Source: Crenobacter oryzisoli
Lineage (GTDB): Bacteria > Pseudomonadota > Gammaproteobacteria > Burkholderiales > Chromobacteriaceae
Length of the DNA stretch: 64,000 bases
Direction: 5' to 3'
Assembly (NCBI RefSeq): GCF_030385785.1
Contig: NZ_JAUEDK010000013.1
Coordinates: forward strand, 29,094 to 93,093
Numbering within the stretch: position 1 is the first letter of the stretch; each line of letters opens with the position of its first letter. A program made the position numbers and the translations under genes. Shown piece after piece: positions 42,586 to 51,283 of this stretch. The notes below the pieces were generated by a model. The model was not told the origin of the DNA. It worked only from the letters and a program-made list of their open reading frames with translations, and searched no databases.

Positions 42586-42820
42586 CTAGTCTGCCGCGCT
42601 AGCGGCGACCTCCAGGTCGTAGTCGGTCTGCAGTGCCATCCAGAATGGCGCGGTGGTACCGAGCACGCGGGACAGCCGCAGGGCCGTGTCCGCGGTAATG
42701 GCACGCTGGCCGTGGACGATCTCGTTGATCCGGCGCGGCGGCACATGCATGGCGCGCACCAACGCGTTCTGGCTGAGGCCCAACGGAACGAGAAACTGCT
42801 CTTCCTGCGCGTCCAGCGGA
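42586..42820 (-). pseudogene. Truncated HigA copy
   Basis: The HTH part (LSQNALVRAMHVPPRRINEI, ITADTALRLSRVLGTTA, FWMALQTDYDLEVAASAAD) is nearly the same as higA at 32.7 kb. The N-terminal segment (IHPGEVLNEEF) is replaced by unrelated sequence and the C-terminus is cut by an earlier stop. An open frame persists to 42858, so a shortened protein is conceivable. Confidence 0.7.
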
Positions 42821-42859
42821 CGATCAACTGACCATTCTAAATGTGGACGGTTTTCCACT

Positions 42860-43536
42860 CCAATCCCGGTGGTTCACTCTTTATCCACGCGGCAAAAGGC
42901 TTTCTCCGGTTGCGGCGGTTTTTCTCGAACATCTCGAACGAACAGCGTTGGAATGGAGTGAGCGGCGCAAGTCAGGCTTATAGGCGGCAAGGATAGCTCA
43001 AAGGCTGCTTGACTCAACTACTTGTCGTTGCTCCGGTGAGAGGGTGACCGGCAGCTGAGGGTCGAAAGTGAGCGTTCCCCAAGTCAGAAAGCCGTCCTTC
43101 GGCTGGCGCAAGGGTAAAGGGCGGAATGTGGCCCTGAACGGACGCTCAAGGCAGATGGGGGGAAGACCTCTTCGGCCGAAGAACTGTCATCTAGACGGTG
43201 TCTGCCTCATCGCTTTCGAGCAAGCCTCGCCTTGAGAGGCGGAAACTTCCACTTTGGCTAGAACCAGAATAAGGGGGCGAAGCGGGCCAGTCTTCACCTG
43301 CACCGTGGCCAGTTAACGCATCGCCTGCATTTAGACTCACTCCACCGGTTGAAGTAGGCTTCACCTGGTGTACTCGGCGCGGGTGATGGATGCGGTGGCC
43401 GCCCATCAGGGGTAGGCTTGCAGTACGGTTCGTGTCCCGTACCGGACGATAGCGGCCTGCAGTAACGCGAATCTTGGCCGAATAGGAGCTGCCTCGGGCG
43501 GCCCGTTGCCATTTTCCCTTCAGCGAGGAACACCCC
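42860..43536. other. Degenerate intergenic region without recognisable genes
   Basis: About 680 bp. Short open frames on both strands show no family motifs. The region separates the decayed HigA copy from the ABM monooxygenase gene. Confidence 0.4.
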
Positions 43537-43836
43537 ATGAGCCTGTATGTGATCGCCACCATCCATTGCACCCCGGCCGGGCTGGCGACCGTGCGCGCCG
43601 CGATGCACGACATGGTGCCGGCCAGCCGCCAGGAGTCCGGCTGCCTGCGCTACGATCTGCTCGAATCGGCGCATGATCCGCATGTGCTTACCGTGTTCGA
43701 AGCCTATGCGTCCGACGCGGCGCTGGAGGCGCACCGCACCTCCGCCCATTACCAGACCTATCGGACCCGTGTGGCCGACAGCCTGGCCGAACCGGTCAAG
43801 GTCGAGCTGCTCTATGCGGTGGACGCGGCGGGCTGA
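43537..43836 (+). CDS. ABM-superfamily putative quinol monooxygenase
   Basis: This is a 99-aa protein with AGGA upstream. MSLYVIATIHCTPAGLATVR followed by SRQESGCLRYDLLESAHDPH and FEAYASDAALEAHRTSAHYQ is the typical antibiotic-biosynthesis-monooxygenase (YgiN-like) pattern: a dimeric ferredoxin-like fold without cofactor. Family members oxidise quinols or have unknown substrates. It is followed by a LysR C-terminal remnant on the other strand, which was probably its divergent or convergent regulator before decay. Confidence 0.85.
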   Translation: MSLYVIATIHCTPAGLATVRAAMHDMVPASRQESGCLRYDLLESAHDPHVLTVFEAYASDAALEAHRTSAHYQTYRTRVADSLAEPVKVELLYAVDAAG

Positions 43837-43843
43837 ACCTGGC

Positions 43844-44012
43844 TCACGCCGGCGGCCGTTCCCAGCTCGGGGCGGCGAACCATTCGCGCAGAAACTCGAT
43901 CAGCCGGCTGGCCCGGGCGGTACTGCGCGCCTCCAGGCGCAGCGCGTGCAGCGTGGCCTACTCGGGCAGCTCCGCCACTTCGCCCAGATGCTGGGTGATC
44001 TGGGGTGAAGTG
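43844..44012 (-). pseudogene. LysR-type regulator, C-terminal fragment
   Basis: Minus-strand reading HALRLEARSTARASRLIEFL then REWFAAPSWERPPA and a stop is the usual end of LysR regulators (Arg-rich helix, then 'FL...F'). An in-frame stop precedes it and everything upstream is absent. Confidence 0.6.
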
Positions 44013-44214
44013 CTCGGGATCCGTAGACAATTTCCCATCTCACGCCGAGATTGGTTTGAAAGCTGCAAGGCAGCCCCCGCCCAATTGACCGCTGCTCGGC
44101 CAAAGACATTGACCTTCCGGCTTCAGGATGAATGACCGCTTTCCGGTGCAGCAGCCCATCGGCAGACCTCGGCCCAATCAGGCCCGGGTCAATGTCCAGA
44201 GAGCGCCAACACGT

Positions 44215-44402
44215 ATGAAGCTCAGGATGCTCAATGCGGCTCACGAACTGGCTACCTCCGCATCCCGCCGGCCGATCGTCTCGAGACACTCAAGGGAGAC
44301 CGGGCCGGATAGCACCGCCTCCGCATCAATGACCAGTGGCGCGTATGTTTCCGCTGGACGGATGGCAACGCTGACGACGCCGAAATCGTCGCTTACCCCT
44401 GA
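44215..44402 (+). pseudogene. HigB-type toxin fragment
   Basis: MKLRMLNAAHELA, then after a frameshift LRIPPADRLETLKGDRAG, an in-frame stop, and LRINDQWRVCFRWTDGN. This is the C-terminal two thirds of the HigB seen at 33.0-33.3 kb. It is on the opposite strand to the HigA fragment at 42.6 kb, so the second higBA locus has been rearranged as well as mutated. It preserves the base missing from the first copy. Confidence 0.7.
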
Positions 44403-44428
44403 GCAGCGCTAAGCGGTGACAGAGTATC

Positions 44429-44452
44429 GTGCTAAATATTTTCATCCGTTCT
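44429..44452 (+). repeat. Degenerate short copy of the AT-rich repeat
   Basis: GTGCTAAATATTTTCATCCGTT resembles the two ends of the 46.3-46.9 kb repeat core (GTGCTAAT ... ATATTTTGATCCGTT) with the middle deleted. With the copies at 46.3 kb it brackets three small low-GC genes. Confidence 0.4.
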
Positions 44453-44532
44453 TGTATGAATTCAGGCCCCCTTTAAATCACCCTGCACCAGAGTCAACAG
44501 GGGACCTCACCCTACGCCGGGCAGCTAAAACC

Positions 44533-45048
44533 CTAATAGCCCAGATGGTGCAGGTAGCCAATGAGCGCCAAAATAATGGCAAAAATTTGGCAATCACCGC
44601 GCAACCCTTTCCATGCCAGACTCAGATAGCACAGCACGGTTGCCCCCCACACCAGGAATACCGGGTTTTCCAGCACGGGCACCACCAGGTGCCCCGACAG
44701 CATGGTGTAGATCCGGCTTTGATCATCGAAATCGTACGACCATCCACCCAGTCTCATCGAGAAAAAATAACCAACCACAGCCCTATAGGCCATGAAGAGG
44801 TAGACACTAAACGCCAACATGGCATTCGCCATCCAAACCGTTTCCCTACCGCAAAAAACACGCCCCTTTATGGCGGTACAATAATGACTCAGCTCCTCCG
44901 TGAGTCGCCGGTGCTCGGCTTCATCGTCAGGGTTATGCCATTCAAAACCATTCTTGGCGCCTGCGCGAATTCTGGCGCTTCGGCAAATCAATTCCTGCCT
45001 TCTGGCTTTAATGACTTCTAGCTGGTTACGCTCAGCCCGGCTTCTCAT
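44533..45048 (-). CDS. Membrane protein of unknown function
   Basis: This 171-aa protein starts MRSRAERNQLEVIKARRQEL; AAAGGAG lies 5-6 nt before ATG 45048, which is preferred to an upstream ATG at 45072. The N-terminal ~70 residues are a charged helix with two Cys (LICRSAR). Hydrophobic segments are WMANAMLAFSVYLFMAYRAV, VFLVWGATVLCYLSLAWKGL and IFAIILALIGYLHHLGY, so about three membrane spans. GC content and codon use are lower than in neighbours. No family recognised. It resembles the orphan small membrane genes often found as immunity proteins beside polymorphic toxins, but no toxin is adjacent. Confidence 0.6.
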   Translation of the reverse strand: MRSRAERNQLEVIKARRQELICRSARIRAGAKNGFEWHNPDDEAEHRRLTEELSHYCTAIKGRVFCGRETVWMANAMLAFSVYLFMAYRAVVGYFFSMRLGGWSYDFDDQSRIYTMLSGHLVVPVLENPVFLVWGATVLCYLSLAWKGLRGDCQIFAIILALIGYLHHLGY

Positions 45049-45130
45049 GTTCGTCTCCTTTATCGAATGCACCCTGCCATTCTATCCATCTGGACCATCA
45101 AACAAAGAGAGATTTCCGATTTTTTGAGAT

Positions 45131-45166
45131 GAATTTCCTTTTACTGAGGTGAATTTCCTTTTACTG
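45131..45166. repeat. Short tandem repeat
   Basis: GAATTTCCTTTTACTG occurs twice (45131-45146 and 45151-45166) in the AT-rich gap 45049-45456, which otherwise holds no gene I can support. Confidence 0.7.
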
Positions 45167-45456
45167 TTTCATTTAGTAAAAACCATCCCCACCCCAGCCC
45201 AGATAGCTTTCAGAATGACAGATCAGGTTTTCAAACGCCAAGAGCGCCAGTGATTGAAAATTTTCGCCAGCCATTCATTGCTTTGCCCTAAACACAAGAG
45301 CAGTCAGCGGAACGAAGCAAATCGATGAATTGCCATCACCAATACCATTGGTACTCCCACCACAAAAATGGCGACCACCCGCTCTCCTTAATGAATGACT
45401 CATTGGTATAATTCGTCACACCATTACACCATCACCCCCCTCATCAACATGAGCAA

Positions 45457-45849
45457 TTAATACAATAGCCCCATAGCACCGCCACGCCATGCTGAGCACA
45501 TTATTTTCAATGGGACAGTCATCCAACTTAATATCAAGCCACAATCTATCAATAAATAAGTCGTACGCCCCCCTGCATTGTGAACGAAGGCATTAGCTAG
45601 ACTGATCGGATCGACGAGAAACAAAGCTCTAAAATTACGATCAATTCTATTGCCATATCGACCATACCCTGGATTCAATTTCTCCAACTCGCTTTCCGAT
45701 AACACACAAACCGCGGCCGCCCCCTCGCCTAGCAATAGGTCCGTAGCAAATCGCGTAATGAGCATTTTCATCCAGTCAATAAAATGGTTGGGTAAAGCCA
45801 CAATCCGCCGCTGAATAAAACAGACCACGCAGGGAGCTGCAGCCACCAC
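45457..45849 (-). CDS. Small protein of unknown function in the low-GC cluster
   Basis: This is a 130-aa protein with a GTG start at 45849 preceded by a G-rich site. It contains FIDWMKMLITRFATDLLLGE, GYGRYGNRIDRNFRALFLVD and a C-terminal hydrophobic stretch TTYLLIDCGLILSWMTVPLK. One membrane segment is likely near the C-terminus. No family is recognised. It is 19 nt downstream of the 79-aa gene, so the two are probably co-transcribed. Confidence 0.5.
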   Translation of the reverse strand: MVAAAPCVVCFIQRRIVALPNHFIDWMKMLITRFATDLLLGEGAAAVCVLSESELEKLNPGYGRYGNRIDRNFRALFLVDPISLANAFVHNAGGRTTYLLIDCGLILSWMTVPLKIMCSAWRGGAMGLLY

Positions 45850-45868
45850 CTCGCCCCCCGATGCAACA

Positions 45869-46108
45869 CTACTTATACAAATACTCCCTCACTGTTAAAA
45901 CCACTCGAATGATCAGCAGCATCAGCAAAATGGAAGAAACGGGTTCCAACCCCGCGAAATGAAAAAAATGACCGGCAATCCAGAATGGCGCACCCAACCC
46001 GGCAGAAATCAACAACAGCACAGCATGGATCATGTTAAAAACAACCAGGCCAATGCAATAGATTAACGCCACAATGGGGGCCAAAATAGCCAGTTCGGAA
46101 AATTTCAT
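45869..46108 (-). CDS. Small two-span membrane protein
   Basis: This 79-aa protein has GAGAGGA upstream of its start. It is almost entirely hydrophobic, with LAILAPIVALIYCIGLVVFN then MIHAVLLLISAGLGAPFWIA and SILLMLLIIRVVLTVREYLY. Family unknown. Its genomic setting (low GC, repeats, neighbours of the same type) is like that of immunity or small accessory cassettes. Confidence 0.6.
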   Translation of the reverse strand: MKFSELAILAPIVALIYCIGLVVFNMIHAVLLLISAGLGAPFWIAGHFFHFAGLEPVSSILLMLLIIRVVLTVREYLYK

Positions 46109-46333
46109 GTCCAGATCCTCTCACATTGAGGCTCCATTAAATCATCCCACCACCGCCGGACCAATAGCAAAATGAGATGCTCGAACAGAGGAATAACGCC
46201 AGACATTTAATAAATACAGGGCGCGGCCTAAGCCATCAGAATTTCACGCCGCTACCCATGGATCGCCACTATTGAGTGGTCGAAATGCCACAAAAAATCC
46301 ATGCAAAATAGAAATATTAATGTGGCACGGGTC

Positions 46334-46396
46334 TTGCTAATTATAAATTATTGTAATTATAAATTTTAATATTACATATTTTGATCCGTTCCTCGC
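46334..46396. repeat. AT-rich repeat, partial copy
   Basis: TAATTATAAATTTTAATATT then ACATATTTTGATCCGTTCC, the core of the tandem repeat downstream, without the GC-rich half. Confidence 0.65.
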
Positions 46397-46560
46397 CCTG
46401 AACCCCCAGTTTTGCCCCGCTCCTCCGGCCGGACTGGAGGGGTGACCTAGACCCAAGCCAGAAGACATCCCCTATGCCGGGCCTGCAACAGGGCTACAAG
46501 CGGCGATCGAACCGACATAGTGGAGGAGGGTTACCCACCAGGGGTGGTGGGCTCAAAACA

Positions 46561-46717
46561 GCTGGATGCAGCGGGGGAAAAGGTGAGCTCGAGGTTTCGG
46601 CTTGACCGTCATCCTGTGACAAGGCATAGTGCTAATTACAATGAATATAATTATAAATTTTAATATTATATATTTTGATCCGTTCCATAGAATCAGACCG
46701 CTCTCCAGGCAAAAATG
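46561..46717. repeat. 157-bp tandem repeat, unit 1
   Basis: It starts GCTGGATGCAGCGGG, continues with GAGCTCGAGGTTTCGGCTTG and GGCATAGTGCTAATTA, then the AT core TAATTATAAATTTTAATATT, and ends after GATCCGTTCCA plus about 35 bp. No open reading frame. Confidence 0.75.
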
Positions 46718-46872
46718 GCTGGATGCAGCGGGTGCGAAGATGAGCTCGAGGTTCCGGCTTGACCGTCAGCACTATGACAGGGCATAGTGCTAATTATAAT
46801 GAATGTAATTATAAATTTTAATATTATATATTTTGATCCGTTCCATCCATATTTGACCGCTCTCTAGTCAAA
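46718..46872. repeat. 157-bp tandem repeat, unit 2
   Basis: A near-copy of unit 1 in the same orientation, immediately adjacent. Differences are scattered substitutions, most in the segment after GCAGCGGG and in the last 30 bp. The remaining flanks to 47236 hold no supported gene. Confidence 0.75.
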
Positions 46873-47236
46873 AAATCGCCGCTTAGCCCCCTCTGTCTAT
46901 TTCGCCCCCTCCCCCGCCGCTCCTCTTCGCTCAGCCGTTTTAAGAGATCGCCACTACATAATGGCAACCACGATTGCCAATATAACCGCACCTATTTTGG
47001 CAACCCCCTTGCCGCTGAAAGCTGTTATGCTCAATTCAAGGGTTTCGATCGTTGATGTTTCGAATTAAGCGATATTGAGCATAAGCATCCCTGCAGTTTT
47101 TTTCTCCGTCATGTTGAAAGCACGGGCAACATCCTGGGGATTTCCGCCATGGCATGGTTTGTTTGATAACCAATAAGCCTCGCGCGGGCGAGATTGCACC
47201 AATCGACGGACTTGCTCCGCAGGCAAAATGACCGCA

Positions 47237-48155
47237 TGAGCCAGCCCCGCCCACCCAAGTACCAGGCCACCGACTGGCATACCTACAATTAATCCCTCAA
47301 TCAGGGAGGACAGTTGCTCGTCTGGCTCGACAAGGACATAATCTGGTTTGCGCCAGCAACAGACAAGCGGGATCGACAGCCAGTCTACTCGGATGCTGTC
47401 ATTCAGTTCTGCCGTATTATCAATTGCCACTTTGGCTTGCGCTTCGATAAACCATCAGCATGATGGAAAACCTGCAACGCCTGGCCGCTCTCAATTGAAA
47501 GATTCCAGGATTCAGCACCCTTCCCCGCCGTCAGAAAGTCTTGCGGGTTCGCATCCCGTTAATGCAACAACAGGGTTGTTTACCTCTGTTGGTGGACCGC
47601 ACCGGCATCAAGATGATCGGTGATGGCGAGTGGCAGGTGAAAAAGCATGGGGCTGTCTATCGCCGCTAATGGCACAAGCAGCACTTGGGGAAATCCTGGC
47701 GATTTGCGTGACGGCAATCACCGACAATTGTACGGGCGATGCCACGATGTTACCTGAATGGTTATCGCAGATTCCGGACATGGAGGAGTTGGCTACGGTC
47801 ACAACTGACGGGATATACGACACACGTTTATGTCACGCGACCATTGCGGCACAAGAGGTGTCCGCCATCATTCCTCCGCGTCGGCATGGCCAATTCTGGA
47901 CAGGGAAGACACCGGGCAACCTGGCTCGTAATGAAGCACTACGCTCAGTGGAATATCTGGGGAGAACGCTCTGGAAAAATGGCATGGCTATCCGCGCCAG
48001 AGTCGCGTCGAAACGAAGATGTATTGTTTCAAACTCCTAGCGGATCGAGTCACGTCGCGTGACGGTGATTGGCAAGTGGCCGACCTTCAAATCTGCGCAG
48101 CAATTCTGCACCGTTTTACCGCCTTGGGCACACTGCAAATGGTGCGTGTGGGATA
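47237..48155 (+). pseudogene. IS5-family transposase, heavily decayed
   Basis: Fragments in shifting frames follow an IS5-family transposase from end to end: MSQPRPPKYQATDWHTYN at the start, then WQVKKHGAVYRR, DMEELATVTTDGIYDTRLCH, ATIAAQEVSAIIPPRRHGQF, NLARNEALRSVEYLGRTLWK and finally LQICAAILHRFTALGTLQMV. Stops and frameshifts are frequent. It is the longer relative of the IS5 fragment at 34.3 kb. Confidence 0.75.
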
Positions 48156-48211
48156 AGTGCGTCTGGGGTTTGGGAAACCCGACCTTTACCGGATTTGTGC
48201 GATAAAATCTC

Positions 48212-48240
48212 TCGACACTCGCTGCTAATGCCGCTATAAA
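48212..48240 (+). promoter_or_regulatory. Promoter of the H-NS pseudogene
   Basis: TCGACA (48212-48217) and TATAAA (48235-48240) are separated by 17 bp. The same block precedes the intact copy at 51.9 kb, so promoter and gene were duplicated together. Confidence 0.6.
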
Positions 48241-48309
48241 ATCATCCACGTTGAAAGCGAGCCCTTCAACGCCATCCGCATCTCAGCCTTGCCCAAGGAG
48301 AGTTTGGTC

Positions 48310-48624
48310 ATGGACATTGCTGCCCTGGCTTATCCCGAACTGCTCGACCTGTAAAAGCAGGTTGAACAACGGATTAGCGAGCTTCAGTCCCAGGAAAAAA
48401 CCAAGGCCATGCAGCAGATCCGCGAACTGGCCAAGACTTACGGCCTGTCGGTGGAAGAAGTTCTCGCCAAGGTCGGTGGCGCGGCCCGCAAACCGGTCGA
48501 GGCTAAATACGACAACCCGACCAACCCGGAACAAACCTGGAGCGGCCGCGGTCGCAAGCCGGTGTGGGTGCAGGAATACCTGGACAGTGGCAAGACGCTG
48601 GAAAGCCTGGAAATCACCAAATGA
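48310..48624 (+). pseudogene. H-NS family protein with premature stop codon
   Basis: The sequence is that of the intact H-NS at 52.0 kb except for scattered changes and a TAA at codon 15 (48352-48354) where the intact copy has AAA (LDLKKQVEQR becomes LDL-stop-KQVEQR). The rest of the frame is open. Re-initiation at ATG 48409 would give 71 aa comprising MQQIRELAKTYGLSVEEVLA plus the DNA-binding motif TWSGRGRKPVWVQEYL. Such a fragment would lack most of the oligomerisation domain. Confidence 0.85.
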
Positions 48625-48640
48625 TCGCGCAGTGACGCAA

Positions 48641-48772
48641 AGTACCTATTTACGATCTCGCGAACGAAGGGGCAATGGCGCAAGACAACGGAATGGACTT
48701 ATCGAGTAGATAAGCATGTTGAGCGCCATTTCAACGCAGGATCACCCGCGTGCAGCAGATCGTAAACCGGCT
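48641..48772. mobile_element. MITE-like insertion with IS5-type ends
   Basis: About 132 bp lying between the H-NS pseudogene stop and its terminator; at the intact H-NS locus these two are directly joined. Its ends are inverted repeats: ACCTATTTACGATCT on the left and, read inward on the minus strand, GCCGGTTTACGATCT on the right. They resemble the IS5 end GAGCCTGTTTACGATCT present at 49020. It has no coding capacity, so it fits a miniature element mobilised by an IS5 transposase. Confidence 0.6.
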
Positions 48773-49019
48773 CTGACACGCCCCGCCTTGCGGCGGCGTG
48801 TTATTTCAGCAGCGGATGGGGTGTCTGGCCAGACCCCTGCCGCAATACTCTCCCCCCGGCCGGTCTTCCCGACTAACTCCCCCTTGCAACCGCGAGTCCG
48901 GAGGGTCAGCCCGTCTACCGCGTCCGGGCTGCGGTCGACCAGATCGCCGACGGAATACTGCCGAGCGTTGCCCTCGTCGCCCTCCCGCTGATCGCACCAC
49001 TTTTCTAGTCATTCGCTAA

Positions 49020-49170
49020 GAGCCTGTTTACGATCTCCTGGGCAGCAGAGCCCAAAAGGCCCGCTGGTCGAACTGCACACTGATCGTGAGTGTGCGCGTG
49101 CAGTTCTTCCACCGCCTTCTGTTCTTCTCTACCCCGCCAAAACGACGCTCAGCGATCCAACGCTGAGGCA
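49020..49170 (-). pseudogene. IS5-family transposase C-terminal fragment with terminal repeat
   Basis: The minus-strand reading VMPQRWIAERRFGGVEKNRR then RWKNCTRTLTISVQF and ALLPRRS is the C-terminus of an IS5-family transposase (the catalytic Glu lies in AERRFG). The terminal repeat GAGCCTGTTTACGATCTC lies at about 49020-49037. The N-terminal part is missing. Confidence 0.7.
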
Positions 49171-49269
49171 TGACTTTGTGAGAGTGCCGTTCGCTGCGCC
49201 CCTGCTCACCCAGCAAGTCACGTACACCCTGCGCGAACGACTCCCCCACCACGGTCATCCCTGAAGGAT

Positions 49270-50652
49270 TCAGTCAGTTGACCCGCTCTGTGACTGCTCT
49301 TGGTGCAGCTGGAAATACTCCTCCAGCTCATCCATCAACTGCGCGGGGTGCGGCAAGATCGCCTTGTGCGGGTGCCCCTTGAGCGCATCCTTGATCGCCG
49401 GGCTGCAGGTCTCTTCCAGACCGAGGACGATATCGTTCTGGTGCTTGATGGCGCGGACTTTCCCAAAACGCGCATCGGCGCCGAGAAACAGCAAATCGTA
49501 GCGAGCGCCAAAACGTTCGCGAAGGGCCTGTTCCTGCTCGCCGGGCACGCCGATCAACAGGGCTCTCAATTTGCGCGGGCCAGGCATGGTCTTCTGGGAG
49601 TTGGCGTTGCGCTCGGCCTGGCTCGAGGGAGGCTGCTTGCCTAGCTTGCCACGCCCTTGGCCAGTCGCGCTGGGGCGCTCACGGTGTGGCGCCGCTACCG
49701 GCGCCGTGAACGCGGCGCTGAGCTGCTGGGTCATGGCGTCCAGTCGGGTGCGGATGGCGTCGACCTGGGCGCACAACTCATTGGTGTCGTGTTCCAGCGG
49801 TGCCATCTGATTCGCGACGAAGCTGCCCAGTTTCTGCGCAACCTGTAACAGCAGCAGGTCAGAGAACTGGTCCATCGCCGACGTCAGGGCATCGGGTACC
49901 GCCGATGGGACACTCGGGGCCGCCTCGATCACCAGCGTAGCGGGGGTGAGGGGCGGTGCACTGCTGGTCGGCGCGGCGTCGGCCGGTGTGGACAGGACGG
50001 CCGCATCGGGTGGTAGGGCTTGAGCGGGCGCCGGTGTGGATGCGGCGGACAGGGTCAGCTCCGCCCTGCCCTCATGAGCAGCGTCGAGCTCCGCCGTGGG
50101 GTAAGGCAGGGATTGTTGGGGAGGCGTCTCGCTCGCGGCGGCCTCCGCGCGGGGGCGGCGACCGCGACGGCGCGTTGCCTCCGGCGCCGCTGTCGTTTCT
50201 TGGCGCAGGGGTGGCGCGCCCTCCATGACCGGGATTTCCTGTTGCACCGGCTGGTCGACCGGTAGGGTGACCAGGTCCTCCGCCTGGCTCAGCGGGATAG
50301 GGGTCGCCTCCTGAGGCTCCGGAACGGAGGGACTTAACTTCGCCACCAAGGCCGCCGCGCGGGGAATCGGTTTATCCGCCAAATCATTGGCTTTGTCGGT
50401 CCGAATGTACACCTTGCGGTTGCGACCGCCTTTCGCCCCTTGCGGCTGCGGAGCCGGTTGGCTGGTCACGTAGCCTTTTTGTGCGAACTCGACCAGCAAG
50501 CGCGAGGTGTAGTCCGGATTCACGCCATATTCGCTCGCCAGGATCTGGCGAATTTGCGACCCTTCCAGCCCCCGCTCTTGGCCGAATCCGATGAGTTCAA
50601 GGAGCTGCCAACGGGAAATGGTTTTATGTGGTTGTTTGCGATTCGATGCCAT
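49270..50652 (-). CDS. Winged-helix protein with Pro/Ala-rich linker and conserved C-terminal domain, function unknown
   Basis: This is a 460-aa protein. Residues ~10-65 (ISRWQLLELIGFGQERGLEG, then QIRQILASEYGVNPDYTSRL) form a winged-helix-like DNA-binding domain, followed by VYIRTDKANDL. Residues ~90-240 are low-complexity Pro/Ala/Glu with an AT-hook-like RRRGRRPRAE. Residues ~260-310 are an amphipathic helix (LLLLQVAQKLGSFVANQMAP). The C-terminal ~90 residues (LRALLIGVPGEQEQALRERF, YDLLFLGADARFGKVRAIKH) look like a compact alpha/beta domain that I cannot name. A nucleoid-associated or regulatory role is suggested by the N-terminus and the H-NS neighbours. It is isolated and not in an operon. 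Confidence 0.65.
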   Translation of the reverse strand: MASNRKQPHKTISRWQLLELIGFGQERGLEGSQIRQILASEYGVNPDYTSRLLVEFAQKGYVTSQPAPQPQGAKGGRNRKVYIRTDKANDLADKPIPRAAALVAKLSPSVPEPQEATPIPLSQAEDLVTLPVDQPVQQEIPVMEGAPPLRQETTAAPEATRRRGRRPRAEAAASETPPQQSLPYPTAELDAAHEGRAELTLSAASTPAPAQALPPDAAVLSTPADAAPTSSAPPLTPATLVIEAAPSVPSAVPDALTSAMDQFSDLLLLQVAQKLGSFVANQMAPLEHDTNELCAQVDAIRTRLDAMTQQLSAAFTAPVAAPHRERPSATGQGRGKLGKQPPSSQAERNANSQKTMPGPRKLRALLIGVPGEQEQALRERFGARYDLLFLGADARFGKVRAIKHQNDIVLGLEETCSPAIKDALKGHPHKAILPHPAQLMDELEEYFQLHQEQSQSGSTD

Positions 50653-51283
50653 GGCCTAGTGGGCGCCATTGACTGGCCCCTTGATTTCTCATTGAGTGAC
50701 CCCCTATTTTAGCCTTGCTGGACACTATCCGCGCCAGCGGCCACCCCAGGATGCAACACAACAAAACAGGGAGGAGATCATACATCCGTCCTTCGCCGCG
50801 CCGGGCGTCAGGGATGGTGGAAAGGGGTGGCAGTGGGAGCATTGCTTACCCGGACGGTTGACCCAAACCCTTGCTGAAGCACGACCCTTGCCAGCGTTGA
50901 ACCGCCCTGGGCCGGCTGCCGGGATCGGACCCATGAAGGAGCCGAAAATGGGTATCGGATCGACGTTGGCGGTTGAAAAGGATGAGGGTGCCGAAATCAG
51001 TTGGGCCAACACGACTGCCACCAGCGGCGCGGCACACCTTCCCCGTGGCGATACGCCTCGTGGTCAGATGCCGGTACTGGTGCTCTTACCAGCCAAGCGC
51101 ACGCGCCTCAACCTGATCATTACCAACCAGGGTGGGCCGAGTTAATAGCCAGTGGTTGACCATCTTTTTTGAGAGACTGAGGCACTTCGAAAAACCTCCT
51201 TTTTCAAAAAGGCGATTTAACATAATCAACCACTTACGAGACAATTTTTGCTGAAAATCAGGGTTTCGAGTTTCCCACTGCGC
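50653..51283. other. Intergenic region; one doubtful frame
   Basis: The plus-strand frame 50696-51145 is open, and its last part from ATG 50934 (MKEPKMGIGSTLAVEKDEGA) has plausible composition, but there is no ribosome-binding site or recognisable family. The remainder appears non-coding. Confidence 0.35.

Noticed and set aside
46561..46872. Tandem repeats considered as a CRISPR array
   Set aside because: Two long units with no short repeat-spacer pattern and no cas genes; the repeats are contiguous.
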